From Streptomyces sp. SA15 (lineage in GTDB: Bacteria; Actinomycetota; Actinomycetes; Streptomycetales; Streptomycetaceae), in the NCBI RefSeq assembly GCF_002291145.1, contig NZ_NTGE01000128.1, positions 1 through 64,000 on the forward strand: DNA of 64,000 nt, read 5' to 3'. Made by a program: the position numbers and the translations under genes. A model generated the notes under the pieces. That model was not told where the DNA came from and searched no databases. It worked only from the letters and a program-made list of their open reading frames with translations. Below, one piece after another: positions 40,940 through 50,535 of this stretch; position 1 is the stretch's first letter; each line of letters opens with the position of its first letter.

Positions 40940-42272
40940 CGCCGTAGTTTCTGCGGAAGAGGTTCGCAGGGTCGTACTGCGACTTCAGCCCGGCGAGCCT
41001 CTCACGCGTTCCGGCGTCGTACAGCCCCTCGGTCCGGTCGCCCGCCCCGAACGCGAAGTTGAGCGCACGGCCGATGGTGACGGGCGCGAGCAGCGCGAAG
41101 GCCGGATCCAGCAGCCGACGGGCCTCGGCACGCCCGCCCATGGCCAACAACCGCACCAGGAAACGCCCTTCGCGGTACGGCACGGAGTTCGGCGCGGGCC
41201 GCGACAGCGCTCCCCCGAGATGGTTGATCTGTACGACGCACATGGTGTCGTCGACCGGGTCCGGCCCGGTACGGACGAGCAACTCGGCGGCCTTCTCCAT
41301 GTCCAGCTCACTCAGCACCGCGCTGTCGCCGTAGTAGGTGTGCGGGAAGTCCGGGTCGCTGTGGATGGTGTGGCTCTCGGCGTACGGCATCTCGCGCAGC
41401 GAGTCGGCGAGCACCGGCCCGATCCCTCGCAAGGGGGCGACGAGTCGCTCGCCGTCGGCGCCGGTGTGGGCGACGCGCACGGAGACGACGTACCGCCCGC
41501 GCAGCCGCGGCGGCAACGCCGGAATATCCGGATACGGTACGGTGGCGAAGGACGAGGTCAGCCCGTCGGGCACGGACCGGGTCCACTCCTCGTACGCCCG
41601 CAGCACGACCGCCGGATCGACCTCGCGTCCGTCGAACGCGAGCGAGCCGCCGTAGAGCGTGCGTACGGGGACGAGGCCGATCTCCAGCCCGGTGACGACG
41701 CCGAAGGTGTGGCCGCCGCCGAGCAGCGCCCAGTACAGCTCCGGGTCGGACTCCCGGGTGACGTGCCGCGGCCGACCGTCGGCGGTGACGACGTCGAGGG
41801 CGCGTACGTGGTCGGCCGCGTAGCCGAACTTCCGCGCCAGGATGCCGAGTCCGCCGCCGAGCGTGTACGACACGGCGCCGACGCCGGGCGCGGAACCGTT
41901 GAGGGGCGCGAGCCCGTACGGCTCGGCGGCGGCCACGACCTGGCTCCAGCGCACGCCTGCTTGGACGCGGACCGTGCGGGCCTGCGGATCGATGTGCACG
42001 CCGTCCATGCGCTTCGTGGTGATGAGCACGCCGCCCTCCGACGCACCGGGCAGGCCGTGCCCGGTGGCCTGGACGCCGATCGGCAGGTTGCGGTGGGCCG
42101 CGTAGCGCACGGCGGCGATCACGTCGTCGGTCGAGGAGGCGGCGGCGATGATGGCCGGACGCTGGGTGAACCCGGTCTGGAAACCGGCGAGTTCGTCGTC
42201 GTAGGCGGGGTCGCCGGGACGGAGAACGTGCAGGTCAGTGGTGCCGCCTGTGGTCTTGGCAAGGGAGTTCAT
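40929..42272 (-). CDS. berberine-bridge-type FAD-linked oxidase
   Basis: A 447-residue oxidoreductase with an FAD_binding_4 domain. The flavin-attachment His is in VQATGHGLPG, and the dinucleotide segment is PGVGAVSYTLGGGLGILARKFG. The C-terminal BBE motif is LKSQYDPANLFRRNYGV. A Cys for a second covalent bond is not obvious. Such enzymes oxidise alcohols, sugars or secondary-metabolite intermediates with O2. A palindromic operator lies 18 bp upstream of the start codon. Confidence 0.9.
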   Translation of the reverse strand: MNSLAKTTGGTTDLHVLRPGDPAYDDELAGFQTGFTQRPAIIAAASSTDDVIAAVRYAAHRNLPIGVQATGHGLPGASEGGVLITTKRMDGVHIDPQARTVRVQAGVRWSQVVAAAEPYGLAPLNGSAPGVGAVSYTLGGGLGILARKFGYAADHVRALDVVTADGRPRHVTRESDPELYWALLGGGHTFGVVTGLEIGLVPVRTLYGGSLAFDGREVDPAVVLRAYEEWTRSVPDGLTSSFATVPYPDIPALPPRLRGRYVVSVRVAHTGADGERLVAPLRGIGPVLADSLREMPYAESHTIHSDPDFPHTYYGDSAVLSELDMEKAAELLVRTGPDPVDDTMCVVQINHLGGALSRPAPNSVPYREGRFLVRLLAMGGRAEARRLLDPAFALLAPVTIGRALNFAFGAGDRTEGLYDAGTRERLAGLKSQYDPANLFRRNYGVSA

Positions 42273-42290
42273 ACGGCTGATGGTGGAGGC

Positions 42291-42317
42291 ATAACCTGAC
42301 AGGTGCCGTCAGGTTAT
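42291..42317 (-). promoter_or_regulatory. perfect palindromic operator upstream of the FAD oxidase
   Basis: ATAACCTGAC (42291-42300) and GTCAGGTTAT (42308-42317) form a perfect 10-bp dyad with a seven-base centre. The size fits a TetR or MarR dimer, but no such regulator gene adjoins it. Confidence 0.7.
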
Positions 42318-42432
42318 GTCTCCGGGTCCGGGTCCGGGTCCGGGTCCGGGTTCCGGTCCGTCCGGGTTCGGGTCCGGGTCCGGGTCTGGGGCCGGGTCTG
42401 GGGCCGGGTCTCGGTCCGGTTCCGGGTTCCAG
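42318..42432. repeat. GGGTCC hexanucleotide microsatellite
   Basis: A run of TCCGGG/GGGTCC units with TCTGGGGCC variants lies between the operator and the LPXTG gene. It is low complexity and shows no coding potential that I can support. Confidence 0.75.
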
Positions 42433-42454
42433 CTTGTCCGGTGACGTCGTGGCG

Positions 42455-43180
42455 TCAGCTCTCCTGCTGCCGTGCCGGCCGCCGCTGAGACCACCACAGC
42501 CCGGCCACGCCCGCCGCCATCAGCGCCGCGCCGGCCGCGCCCAGCGGCAGGACGTCACGCTCGATGCCGGTCTTGGGCAGTTCGTCGCCGCCCGGCGCCA
42601 CCGGCTTGTTGTCGGTGCCGAGCAGCAGCGGGGTGGCAGGCGCGTTCGGCGACGGGTTCGTCGTACCGAACGGAACCGGACCCTGCTGCCAGAACGTCTT
42701 CTTGCCGTCGCTGGTCTGCACCGGCAGACAGATCTTTCCGGTCTTGCTCCGGTCGAACGTCGCGTCGACGGCGTACGACTTCGACTGGCCGGCCGCGAGA
42801 TTGTCGATGGGGCAGCTGAAACCGCTGTTCGAGCCCTCCGGCAGATTCTTTTCGTCAATCGGAGAGCAGCCTTGAACGTTCTTGACCGTGAGGCCGTCGA
42901 AACCGACGACCCACAGCCGGATCTGGCCGCTGTCCTTGGTTCCCTCGTTCTTCGCCGTGGCGGTGATTTCCGTTTCTTGCGAGCTGTTGTCCACCGAGAT
43001 CTTTTCGGGCAGCAGCGTGGTCAGCTTCACTCCCGCCGGTGCCGCGTCAACGGCCTTTCCCCCCTTGCTGCTCCCAGGTCCCTGGTCCTCCGCGGCGGCG
43101 GTGGCGGAAAGCACCATGACCGCCGAGAAAGATGCCGTGACCAGCGACCCCGCGATGGTCGTCATGCGACGAGAACTCAT
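42455..43180 (-). CDS. sortase-anchored surface protein (LPXTG)
   Basis: A 241-residue cell-wall protein. A signal peptide (basic MSSRRMTT, hydrophobic to about residue 30, ending in ATAAAED) is followed by a beta-rich domain with two cysteines (CSPID and CPIDN). A Pro/Asn-rich stretch leads to the sorting signal LPKTG at residues 201-205, a hydrophobic helix and a basic RRPARQQES tail. Sortase would cleave after Thr and attach the protein to peptidoglycan. The start is ATG 43178-43180; upstream in-frame starts lack a ribosome binding site. The ligand or role is unknown. Confidence 0.88.
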   Translation of the reverse strand: MSSRRMTTIAGSLVTASFSAVMVLSATAAAEDQGPGSSKGGKAVDAAPAGVKLTTLLPEKISVDNSSQETEITATAKNEGTKDSGQIRLWVVGFDGLTVKNVQGCSPIDEKNLPEGSNSGFSCPIDNLAAGQSKSYAVDATFDRSKTGKICLPVQTSDGKKTFWQQGPVPFGTTNPSPNAPATPLLLGTDNKPVAPGGDELPKTGIERDVLPLGAAGAALMAAGVAGLWWSQRRPARQQES

Positions 43181-43305
43181 GTTCGTCCCCCTTGGCTGCG
43201 CCTGAATTCGCAGTACTTGAAGAGGTACCACAAGATTTCTCCGCACTATGCTGGTACGGCGCGAAGTGTGACCATTGTGTTTCAGTCAGGAAGGTCCGGA
43301 AGGAA

Positions 43306-45735
43306 TTGAGGGGGTGCAGCGGATTGCCGGGGAATGCGAGCAGTGGTGGAGTTCCCGGGGTACTGGTGGCGGGGCGCTATCGATTGGTCGAAAGTATCGG
43401 TCAGGGGGGAATGGGGCGGGTGTGGCGAGCCGCCGACGAAATACTCGATCGGCAGGTCGCGGTCAAGGAGATGCGCATAGACGGCCTCGACGCCGAGGAC
43501 GCCCGCACCCGCCGCGAACGCACCCTGCGCGAGGCGAGGGCCACGGCCCGGATCGACCACCCCAACGTCGTGCGGGTGTACGACGTCGTGGACGAGGGCG
43601 AACGCCTGTGGATCGTCATGGAGTTGGTCGCCGGCCGCTCCCTGGAACGGATCCTGACGGAGCAGGGCCCGCTGGGCCCGCGCGAGGCGGCACTGCTCGG
43701 ACTGGGCCTGGTGGAGGCGCTGCGGCAGGTGCATGCGCGGGGTGTCCTGCACCGGGACATCAAACCCGGGAACGTCCTGGTGGAGGGCTGGGAGAGCGGC
43801 GTACGACGGGTCGTCCTCACCGACTTCGGCATCGCCGCTATCCAGGACGCCAAGGCGCTCACCATGGTCGGGATGCTGGTCGGCTCGCCCGACTACATGG
43901 CCCCCGAACGCGTCTCCGGCCGCCCCCAGGGCCCGCCGTCCGACGTGTGGTCCCTCGGCGCGACGCTCTGCGCGGCGCTGGGCGGCCGCTCACCGTTCTC
44001 CCGCGAGACCACGCTGGCGACCCTGCACGCGGTCCTCTACGAGGAGCCCGAACTCCCCGCCAAGGCGGGGCCGTTGCGGGACATCCTGGCGACGCTGCTG
44101 GAGAAGGATCCTTCGGTCCGGCCTGGCTTGGAGGGCTTGGAGGCCTCGCTGCGGTCGATTGCGTATCCGGTGCCTACGCCGACTGTGCCGGTGGTGCCAG
44201 TGGTGCCGGTGGAACCAGTGGAGGGGGCTCCGCAGGGAGGGGCTTCGGAGGGCGAGCGCTCGGAGGGGGCGCCTTCGGTGGGTGAGCGTCCTGTGGGGGT
44301 GGCTTTGCCTGAGGCGCCGGGCGTCGACGACCCGAAGCCTTCCCTCCCCGTGGCACCGCACGAGTCACCTGACCCACCCGCCCGGGGCTCCCGTGAGACC
44401 CGGTTCCTGGGGAGGGTGCGCGACACCGGGCAGCCTGCGCTGATGGCTGGGGTGGAGCCCCGTGCCGAGCGGGAGCCCGAGCCTGAGGCGGGGTCTGAGG
44501 TCGAGTCCGGGTCTGAGATCGAGTCCGGGTCTGAGGTCGAGTCCGGGGCCGAGGTCGGGTCCGGGGCCGAGGTCGGGTCCGGAGCTGAGCGCGTGTCTGG
44601 GGCCAAGCCCGGAGCTGAGCCCGAGTCCGAGGCCGGATGCGAGTCCGAACCTGAGGCCGAGCCCATCCGTGACGCGATACCGCACGCCCCCGCGGACGGC
44701 ATACCTACGCTCCCCGATCACTCCGCGCAGCCCGTGTCCTCCGCGACACCGCACCTCACCTCGTCCGCGCCTCTGATCGCGCCAACTCCCAACGCCTCCA
44801 CGGAAGCAGCTTCCGAGAGGCGCTCGGACACCCGTTCCCAGACCCCGTCCGGCAACTCCGTGGGAGCCGCACCTCGAGGGGCCGTATCCCATGGGACAGG
44901 CGCGGGTGCGGGTGCAGTTGCCGCCCCCGGTATCGCTGCTGGCGTCTCGCTCACCCGTGCGGAGGCGGAGACCGAGAGCCACCCGGCGCCGACACCCGGC
45001 CCCGGATCCACCCCTGACCCCGACCCTGCTCTCACCCCCCGCCCTCTCCCCATGCCACCAGGCGAACTGCCCGGCCCCGCCCTCCCAGCCGTCACCCCCC
45101 ACCGCACCCACCGCCGTACCGGCCTCATCGCCGCCGTGGGCGTGGTCACCGCCGGTGCCGTCGTCGCGATCGTCCTCGCGGCGACCTCCGGATCGCCGGA
45201 CGACACCTGGGCGGGTTCCTCACCCTCGTCCTCCGTGTCGTCGCAGCCCCCGTCCGGCACCCCGAGCGACAGCCCGTCGCCCACGGTCGAGGGCACGTCC
45301 AGGCCGCAGAGCCTGCCGCCGGGCGCGCGCCGTGAGGCCGGGGGGTTCGCGTGGGTGACGCCCGACGGCTGGCGGCGGGACGTGAAGACGGGCGCGGAGG
45401 TGCACTACACGGCCCCCGACGGCAAACAGGAGCTGGCGGCCAAGTCCTCCCTCGCCCGCGGCGACTTGATGGAGACCTGGCGGACCTCGGAACAGAACGC
45501 CCACCAGGGCCAGGACTACCGGAAGATCCGCCTGGAGGAGACGACGTTCCGCGGCCACCCCGCGGTCGTCTGGGAGTACACGTTCACGCTGGAGGGCGTT
45601 CCCTGGCACGCCCGGCTCCTCGGCTTCAACGCGAACGGCAAGTCGTACCAGATCAACACCTGGTACCAGCCGGACATCGAAGCGCAGGCCCTCAAGACGT
45701 ACGACAAGGTCAAGGACAGCTTCACGGTGCTGTGA
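43306..45735 (+). CDS. receptor-like Ser/Thr protein kinase
   Basis: An ~809-residue Hanks-type kinase. With TTG 43306 as residue 1, the glycine loop GQGGMGRVW is at 33-40, Lys K54 in VAVKEM, HRDIKPGN at 149-156 and DFG at 173-175. A long linker (about 285-600) contains Glu/Ser/Gly repeats encoded by 18-bp DNA repeats near 44490-44590. One membrane helix (LIAAVGVVTAGAVVAIVLAA) is followed by an outer domain of about 140 residues (FAWVTPDGWRRDV...). It probably senses an envelope signal. The start is uncertain: TTG 43306, TTG 43324 and GTG 43366 are all possible. Confidence 0.88.
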   Translation: MRGCSGLPGNASSGGVPGVLVAGRYRLVESIGQGGMGRVWRAADEILDRQVAVKEMRIDGLDAEDARTRRERTLREARATARIDHPNVVRVYDVVDEGERLWIVMELVAGRSLERILTEQGPLGPREAALLGLGLVEALRQVHARGVLHRDIKPGNVLVEGWESGVRRVVLTDFGIAAIQDAKALTMVGMLVGSPDYMAPERVSGRPQGPPSDVWSLGATLCAALGGRSPFSRETTLATLHAVLYEEPELPAKAGPLRDILATLLEKDPSVRPGLEGLEASLRSIAYPVPTPTVPVVPVVPVEPVEGAPQGGASEGERSEGAPSVGERPVGVALPEAPGVDDPKPSLPVAPHESPDPPARGSRETRFLGRVRDTGQPALMAGVEPRAEREPEPEAGSEVESGSEIESGSEVESGAEVGSGAEVGSGAERVSGAKPGAEPESEAGCESEPEAEPIRDAIPHAPADGIPTLPDHSAQPVSSATPHLTSSAPLIAPTPNASTEAASERRSDTRSQTPSGNSVGAAPRGAVSHGTGAGAGAVAAPGIAAGVSLTRAEAETESHPAPTPGPGSTPDPDPALTPRPLPMPPGELPGPALPAVTPHRTHRRTGLIAAVGVVTAGAVVAIVLAATSGSPDDTWAGSSPSSSVSSQPPSGTPSDSPSPTVEGTSRPQSLPPGARREAGGFAWVTPDGWRRDVKTGAEVHYTAPDGKQELAAKSSLARGDLMETWRTSEQNAHQGQDYRKIRLEETTFRGHPAVVWEYTFTLEGVPWHARLLGFNANGKSYQINTWYQPDIEAQALKTYDKVKDSFTVL

Positions 45736-45746
45736 CGGCAGGCCGG

Positions 45747-45842
45747 AGACGACGGAGGACGACGGAGGACGACGGAGGACGGCGGAGGGCGGCGGAGGAC
45801 GGCGGAGGACGACAGAGGACGACAGAGGACGACGGAGGGCCC
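45747..45842. repeat. 10-bp tandem repeat (GACGACGGAG type) downstream of the kinase
   Basis: About nine GACGACGGAG-like decamers with GGCGGAGG and GACAGAGG variants follow the kinase stop and run into the terminator stem. Confidence 0.75.
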
Positions 45843-45877
45843 GCGGCGCACACACGCACCACGGGCCCTCCGTCGTC
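45828..45877. terminator. bidirectional terminator between kinase and permease
   Basis: GACGACGGAGGGCCC (45828-45842) pairs perfectly with 45863-45877 around a 20-base loop, between the convergent kinase and permease genes. The left arm is the last unit of the decamer repeat. Confidence 0.8.
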
Positions 45878-45891
45878 TCATCCCGCGCTGA

Positions 45892-47385
45892 TCAGCCGAC
45901 CGAGACCTCGTCCTTGTCCTTGTCCTTGTCCTTGTCCTCGTTCTCGCCCTGGACCTCGCCCCGGGCCGTGCCCCGAACCTTGTCCTTGACGAAGGCGATG
46001 GCCAGCACCACCGCCGCCACGAGCAGCGACAGCAACACCGTGTCCCGCCCGTCGTGCTCCGTGTCCGTGAGCATGTAGCCGAGCACGAACACGATCAGCG
46101 CGGCCGTGGCCCAGGTCAGGTACGGGTACAGCCACATCCTCACGACCAGCTTCTCCGGCGCCTCGGCCTGGATGATCTTCCGCATGCGCAGCTGTGAGAA
46201 GCAGATCACCAGCCAGACGAACAGGGCGACCGCACCACTGGAGTTGACCAGGAAGAGGAAGACGGAGTCCGGGAACTTGTAGTTGAAGAAGACGGCGACG
46301 AACCCGAACACCACGGAGGCGATGATCGCCGCGAGGGGCACACCCCGGCTGGTGGTCCGCGCGAACGCCTTCGGCGCGTCCCCGCGCTCGCCGAGCGAGA
46401 ACGCCATCCGAGAGGCCGTGTACAGACCGGAGTTGAGGCAGGACAGCACGGACGTCAGCACGATGAAGTTCATGATCTGACCGGCGTGCGCGATACCGAG
46501 GGAGTCGAGGGCGGCGACGTACGAACCGTCGTCCTGGATGGACTTGGCGTCCCACGGCAGCAGGGTCACGACCACGAAGATCGATCCCAGGTAGAACACG
46601 GCGATACGCCAGATGATGCTGTTGGTGGACTTGCTGACGGCCCGCTGCGGGTCCTCGGACTCACCGGCCGCCAGGGTCGCGATCTCGCTCCCCATGAAGG
46701 AGAAGACGACGAGCAGTACACCGGTGAGGATGGCCCCGGGCCCGTTGGGCAGGAAGCCGCCGTGGTCGGTGAGGTTGGCCAGGCCCGCCTGATCGCTGTC
46801 GACGCCGGGCAGCACCCCGAACACGGCGAGGCCGCCCACGACGATGAACGCACCGATCGCCACGACCTTGATCCCGGCGAACCAGAACTCGAACTCCCCG
46901 TAGGAGCCGACGGAGACGAGGTTGGTGGCGGTCAGCACCACCATCACGATCAGCGCCCACCCCCACTGGGGAACGGCGGGTATCCACCCCTCCAGGATCT
47001 TCGCCCCGGCGGTCGCCTCGACCGCCAGCACGACCACCCAGAAGAACCAGTACAGCCAGCCGATGGAGAACCCGGCCCACGGCCCGAGCGCCCGGTCGGC
47101 GTGCGCGGAGAATGATCCGGACGTCGGATTGGCGGCGGACATCTCACCGAGCATCCGCATCACCAGCACCACGAGCGTGCCGACGAGGGCGTACGACAGG
47201 AGGATGCCGGGCCCGGCGGTGGCGATACCGGAGCTGGACCCCACGAACAGGCCGGCGCCGATGACACCACCGATGGCGATCATCGAAAGATGACGGTTCT
47301 TGAGTCCTGCCTGGAGGCCGCCGCCGGGTTCGCCGGGGGGCTGGGGGCCGTGATCGGCCTTGGGGAGGGTCGGCTGCGAGGTCAT
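45892..47385 (-). CDS. amino acid permease (APC family)
   Basis: A 497-residue transporter with about twelve membrane helices. The N-terminal motif HLSMIAIGGVIGAGLFVGSSSGIATAGPG is the AAT-type APC signature, as in GABA, aromatic and lysine permeases. The segment FSFMGSEIATLAAGESEDPQRAVSKSTNS is also typical. The cytoplasmic C-terminus ends in an Asp-Lys run (EDKDKDKDKDE) encoded by a hexanucleotide repeat at 45908-45945. The start is ATG 47383-47385. Substrate specificity cannot be fixed; GABA or another small amino acid is most likely. Confidence 0.92.
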   Translation of the reverse strand: MTSQPTLPKADHGPQPPGEPGGGLQAGLKNRHLSMIAIGGVIGAGLFVGSSSGIATAGPGILLSYALVGTLVVLVMRMLGEMSAANPTSGSFSAHADRALGPWAGFSIGWLYWFFWVVVLAVEATAGAKILEGWIPAVPQWGWALIVMVVLTATNLVSVGSYGEFEFWFAGIKVVAIGAFIVVGGLAVFGVLPGVDSDQAGLANLTDHGGFLPNGPGAILTGVLLVVFSFMGSEIATLAAGESEDPQRAVSKSTNSIIWRIAVFYLGSIFVVVTLLPWDAKSIQDDGSYVAALDSLGIAHAGQIMNFIVLTSVLSCLNSGLYTASRMAFSLGERGDAPKAFARTTSRGVPLAAIIASVVFGFVAVFFNYKFPDSVFLFLVNSSGAVALFVWLVICFSQLRMRKIIQAEAPEKLVVRMWLYPYLTWATAALIVFVLGYMLTDTEHDGRDTVLLSLLVAAVVLAIAFVKDKVRGTARGEVQGENEDKDKDKDKDEVSVG

Positions 47386-47600
47386 GGGACGGAATTCCTT
47401 TGCGCCGGTTGAACTGTCCCCGTACGAGCGGTGGACGGGGGCGTACGAATCGGTCCAGTGAATCGGAGGTAAAGGAATTCTTGAACCTTTGATTCCGGAT
47501 CGTTACTTGAGCTTTTCCTGAGGTTCTGTAGTGTTGCTCACAGTTTTCTTGGTCAGCCCCCGAGGCTGCCGCGCCGAAACAGCCGTGTCACACTCGTCCC

Positions 47601-48086
47601 ATGCGCGTGTATCTCGGCTCCGACCATGCGGGCTTCGAACTCAAGAACCACCTCGTCGACTGGCTCAAGGCGGCGGGCCACGACCCGGTCGACTGCGGCC
47701 CCCACATCTACGACGCCCAGGACGACTACCCCCCGTTCTGCCTCCGCGCGGCCGAGAAGACGGCGGCGGACCCCGAAGCCCTCGGCATCGTGATCGGCGG
47801 CTCCGGCAACGGCGAGCAGATCGCGGCGAACAAGGTGAAGGGCGTCCGTGCCGCGCTGGCCTGGAGCGAGGAGACGGCGTCGCTGGGCCGCCAGCACAAC
47901 AACGCCAACGTCGTCGCGGTGGGCGCGCGCATGCACACGCAGGAGGAGGCGACGAAGTTCGTCGAGACCTTCCTCAACACCCCGTTCTCTGGTGACGAAC
48001 GCCACATCCGCCGCATAGACATGCTGGCCGACTACGAAACGACGGGCGACCTGCCGCCGATCCCGCCCCACCACCCCCAGCGGTAG
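47601..48086 (+). CDS. rpiB: ribose-5-phosphate isomerase B
   Basis: A 161-residue LacAB/RpiB enzyme interconverting ribose-5-P and ribulose-5-P in the pentose phosphate pathway. The N-terminal GSDHAGFELK (D8, H9) and the anion-binding IGGSGNGEQIAANKVKG are conserved. E72 in GEQ corresponds to the catalytic base used in the mycobacterial subtype, which lacks the E. coli Cys. HNNANV and the C-terminal lid helix are intact. The ATG at 47601 starts the protein directly at the first strand. Confidence 0.94.
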   Translation: MRVYLGSDHAGFELKNHLVDWLKAAGHDPVDCGPHIYDAQDDYPPFCLRAAEKTAADPEALGIVIGGSGNGEQIAANKVKGVRAALAWSEETASLGRQHNNANVVAVGARMHTQEEATKFVETFLNTPFSGDERHIRRIDMLADYETTGDLPPIPPHHPQR

Positions 48087-48284
48087 CGGCCGCGGTCTCG
48101 GAGCCCACCGTCCCTGGGGCTGGTTGCCCCCAGACCCCCCGGCCTGAACGACCGTGCAGGGGACGCAGTCCCCGCCGGGGTCTGGGGTGGGGCCCCAGAG
48201 TCTGTTCGAGGCCCGCATCTCGACAACCGACGAGCAGGGCGGGCGGGTGGGCAAAAGGCGAACGGCGACGAAAGGAACCGCACC

Positions 48285-49094
48285 GTGCCGGAAGGGCACA
48301 CCATTCACCGGCTGGCCAAGGACTACGCCGCCGCCTTCAAAGGCACCGCACCGCAGGTGACCAGCCCCCAGGGCAAGTTCACCGACGCCACCGCCCTCCT
48401 CACCGGCACGGAACTCACCCACACCGAAGCCCACGGCAAGCACCTCTTCCTGGGCTTCCGCGACAGCGACTGGGTCCACATCCACCTCGGCCTCTTCGGC
48501 AAGGTCACCTTCGGAGACGCCCCCGCGCCCCCGCCCACGGACACCGTCCGGCTCCGACTCGCGCACAGCACGTCGTACGTCGATCTCCGCGGCCCCACGA
48601 CCTGCGCCCTGATCACGCCCCCCGAGAAGCACGCGATACACGACCGCCTGGGCCCCGACCCCCTGCGCGAGGACGCCGACCCGCACGCCGCGTACCAACG
48701 GATCTCCCGCAGCCGTACGACGATCGCCGCCCTGCTCATGGACCAGAAGATCGTCGCCGGCGTCGGCAACGTCTACCGCGCCGAGGTCCTCTTCCGGCAC
48801 CGCATCGACCCGTACCGCGCCGGCAAGGACATCACCCCCACCGAGTGGGACGCGATCTGGACCGACCTCGTCGAGCTCATGCACGAGGGCGTCAAGAACA
48901 ACCGCATCGACACCGTCCGCCCGGAACACACCCCGGAGGCGATGGCCCGCCCGCCCCGCGTCGACGACCACGGCGGCGAGGTCTACGTCTACCGCAGGGC
49001 CAACCAGCCCTGCCACATCTGTGGCGGCGAGATCCGCACCGCCGATCTCGCCGCCCGCAACCTCTTCTGGTGCCCGACCTGCCAGAAAAACTGA
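48285..49094 (+). CDS. Fpg/Nei-family DNA glycosylase
   Basis: A 269-residue bifunctional DNA glycosylase/AP lyase of base-excision repair. The N-terminus MPEGHTIHR places the catalytic Pro2 and Glu3 as in endonuclease VIII-type (Nei) enzymes. The helix-two-turn-helix appears as MDQKIVAGVGNVYRAEVLFRHRI. A C-terminal zinc finger uses the CHIC and CPTC pairs. The start is GTG 48285. It removes oxidised pyrimidines or formamidopyrimidines. Upstream from 48087 lies only a GC-rich intergenic stretch of about 200 bp. Confidence 0.93.
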   Translation: MPEGHTIHRLAKDYAAAFKGTAPQVTSPQGKFTDATALLTGTELTHTEAHGKHLFLGFRDSDWVHIHLGLFGKVTFGDAPAPPPTDTVRLRLAHSTSYVDLRGPTTCALITPPEKHAIHDRLGPDPLREDADPHAAYQRISRSRTTIAALLMDQKIVAGVGNVYRAEVLFRHRIDPYRAGKDITPTEWDAIWTDLVELMHEGVKNNRIDTVRPEHTPEAMARPPRVDDHGGEVYVYRRANQPCHICGGEIRTADLAARNLFWCPTCQKN

Positions 49095-49131
49095 CGTCGC
49101 CCCAGAACCAGCGCGACCAGAACCCGCGCGC

Positions 49132-50373
49132 CTAGAACCCGTGCGGCAGCCAGGGCGAAACCACCGACTCGAACCCCACCGCCGCCTCCGCCAACGTCCC
49201 CTGCCGCATCTCCCGCACCCGCCCGGCCGCACCCAGCGAAGCCAGGCTCACGCCCCCGAGATACGCCGCCCCCAACTCCCGTACGGACAAAGCAAGGTCA
49301 GCCGCATCTGTCGTACGAGCACATGACGCCCCCTTCGCGTCCCCCGTCAGCCGCCAACGCCCCGTGTTCCAGGGACAGAAGTCGTCCTCGACCTCGAACA
49401 CCACGTCCACCGGCGCCTGATACGTCCGCGCCTCCAGCGCAGCCCCGACATCGACCAGCCGCACGTACAAGGAGTCCCGCACGCGCGGCAGGCACCGCCG
49501 GACGTCCGACACCAGGTACTGCCAGTCGTCGTCGACCGGCCGCCCCCCGGTGACCAGCGTCGACGTCAGGTCGATCCCGAACAGGAAGCGCCACAGTGCC
49601 GCGCGCGCCACCGGGTCCAGCGCGGTCAGGTCCTGGAGGATCACCGCCCCCTTGGCCCCGGCCAGTTCCCACTCCGGCTTCACCCGGAACCGCGCGTACC
49701 CGACCGTCTCACCACCCCGCTCGGCGACGACGCACTGCAACGGCGACGCTCCGTCCCGCTCCTTCTCCGGGTCGAGCAGCCCCAGCCGCTCCCAGCCGGG
49801 CATCCGGGCCAGCATTCCCGGCCGCAGCGGTACCAGCCGCGCGTACACCGCCTCGCAGGCGTCGAGGACGTCGGCGGGCGCCGCGTACCGCAGCCGTACG
49901 TCATCGGTGCCGTCCGGCACCGACAGGCTGACGCGGTTGGTGTCGATCTCGGACTGGATCTGAAAGGTGGCCGCCCCGTAACCGAACCGGCCGTAGATCG
50001 CCGGCTCGGAGGCCGTGAGCACGGCCAGCGGCTCGCCCCAGGAGCGCACGTCGTCCAACTGCCGCCGCATCATGGACGTCAGCACCCCGCGCCGCCGATG
50101 CGTGGCGGCCACGCTGACCATGGTCACGCCCGCGGCCGGCACCGAGGCCCCGCCCGGTACGGTCAGCCGGAAGCTGAACGCCCCCGCCGTCCCCACGACG
50201 ACGTCCCCGTCCCACGCGCCGATCGAACGGTCCGTCTCCGTCAGCGCGTTCCACAGCTCCCGCTCCTCGGACGGCTCTGAGACCCCACCGAAGGCGCGGA
50301 TCAGATTGTCGTACCACTGATCCCAGTCGTCCGCCCGCAGCACTCGCAAGTCAGTACCGATGTCAGTCCCCAT
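49132..50373 (-). CDS. Eis-type GNAT N-acetyltransferase
   Basis: A 413-residue protein of the enhanced-intracellular-survival family: two GNAT domains and a C-terminal sterol-carrier-like domain. The acetyl-CoA segment VTMVSVAATHRRRGVLTSMMRRQL is intact. The conserved aromatic/Tyr region (IYGRFGYGAATF) and the C-terminal Phe carboxylate used as general base (SPWLPHGF) are present. Eis proteins acetylate aminoglycosides or lysines. Here it could contribute to antibiotic modification. The start is ATG 50371-50373, and the gene is convergent with the nei gene. Confidence 0.9.
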   Translation of the reverse strand: MGTDIGTDLRVLRADDWDQWYDNLIRAFGGVSEPSEERELWNALTETDRSIGAWDGDVVVGTAGAFSFRLTVPGGASVPAAGVTMVSVAATHRRRGVLTSMMRRQLDDVRSWGEPLAVLTASEPAIYGRFGYGAATFQIQSEIDTNRVSLSVPDGTDDVRLRYAAPADVLDACEAVYARLVPLRPGMLARMPGWERLGLLDPEKERDGASPLQCVVAERGGETVGYARFRVKPEWELAGAKGAVILQDLTALDPVARAALWRFLFGIDLTSTLVTGGRPVDDDWQYLVSDVRRCLPRVRDSLYVRLVDVGAALEARTYQAPVDVVFEVEDDFCPWNTGRWRLTGDAKGASCARTTDAADLALSVRELGAAYLGGVSLASLGAAGRVREMRQGTLAEAAVGFESVVSPWLPHGF

Positions 50374-50535
50374 GGCCCATGCCTATCAGGGCATCGCGGG
50401 ACGGGCCAGGGAATTTCGACGTGATGGCGGCACGGTGGCTTCCTGTGAAGTTCACTGTGAAGTTGAACCTCGGACGGGGGACAAGTGGGACCTCCCGTGC
50501 CAAGCAGCTGGTCCGATGGATAGGGTCCCGAACTA

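Noticed and set aside
48087..48284. RNA gene or hairpin in the GC-rich stretch between rpiB and the DNA glycosylase
   Set aside because: There are short CCCCAGACCCC/GGGGTCTGGGG pairings, but no stable single structure or tRNA-like fold could be supported.
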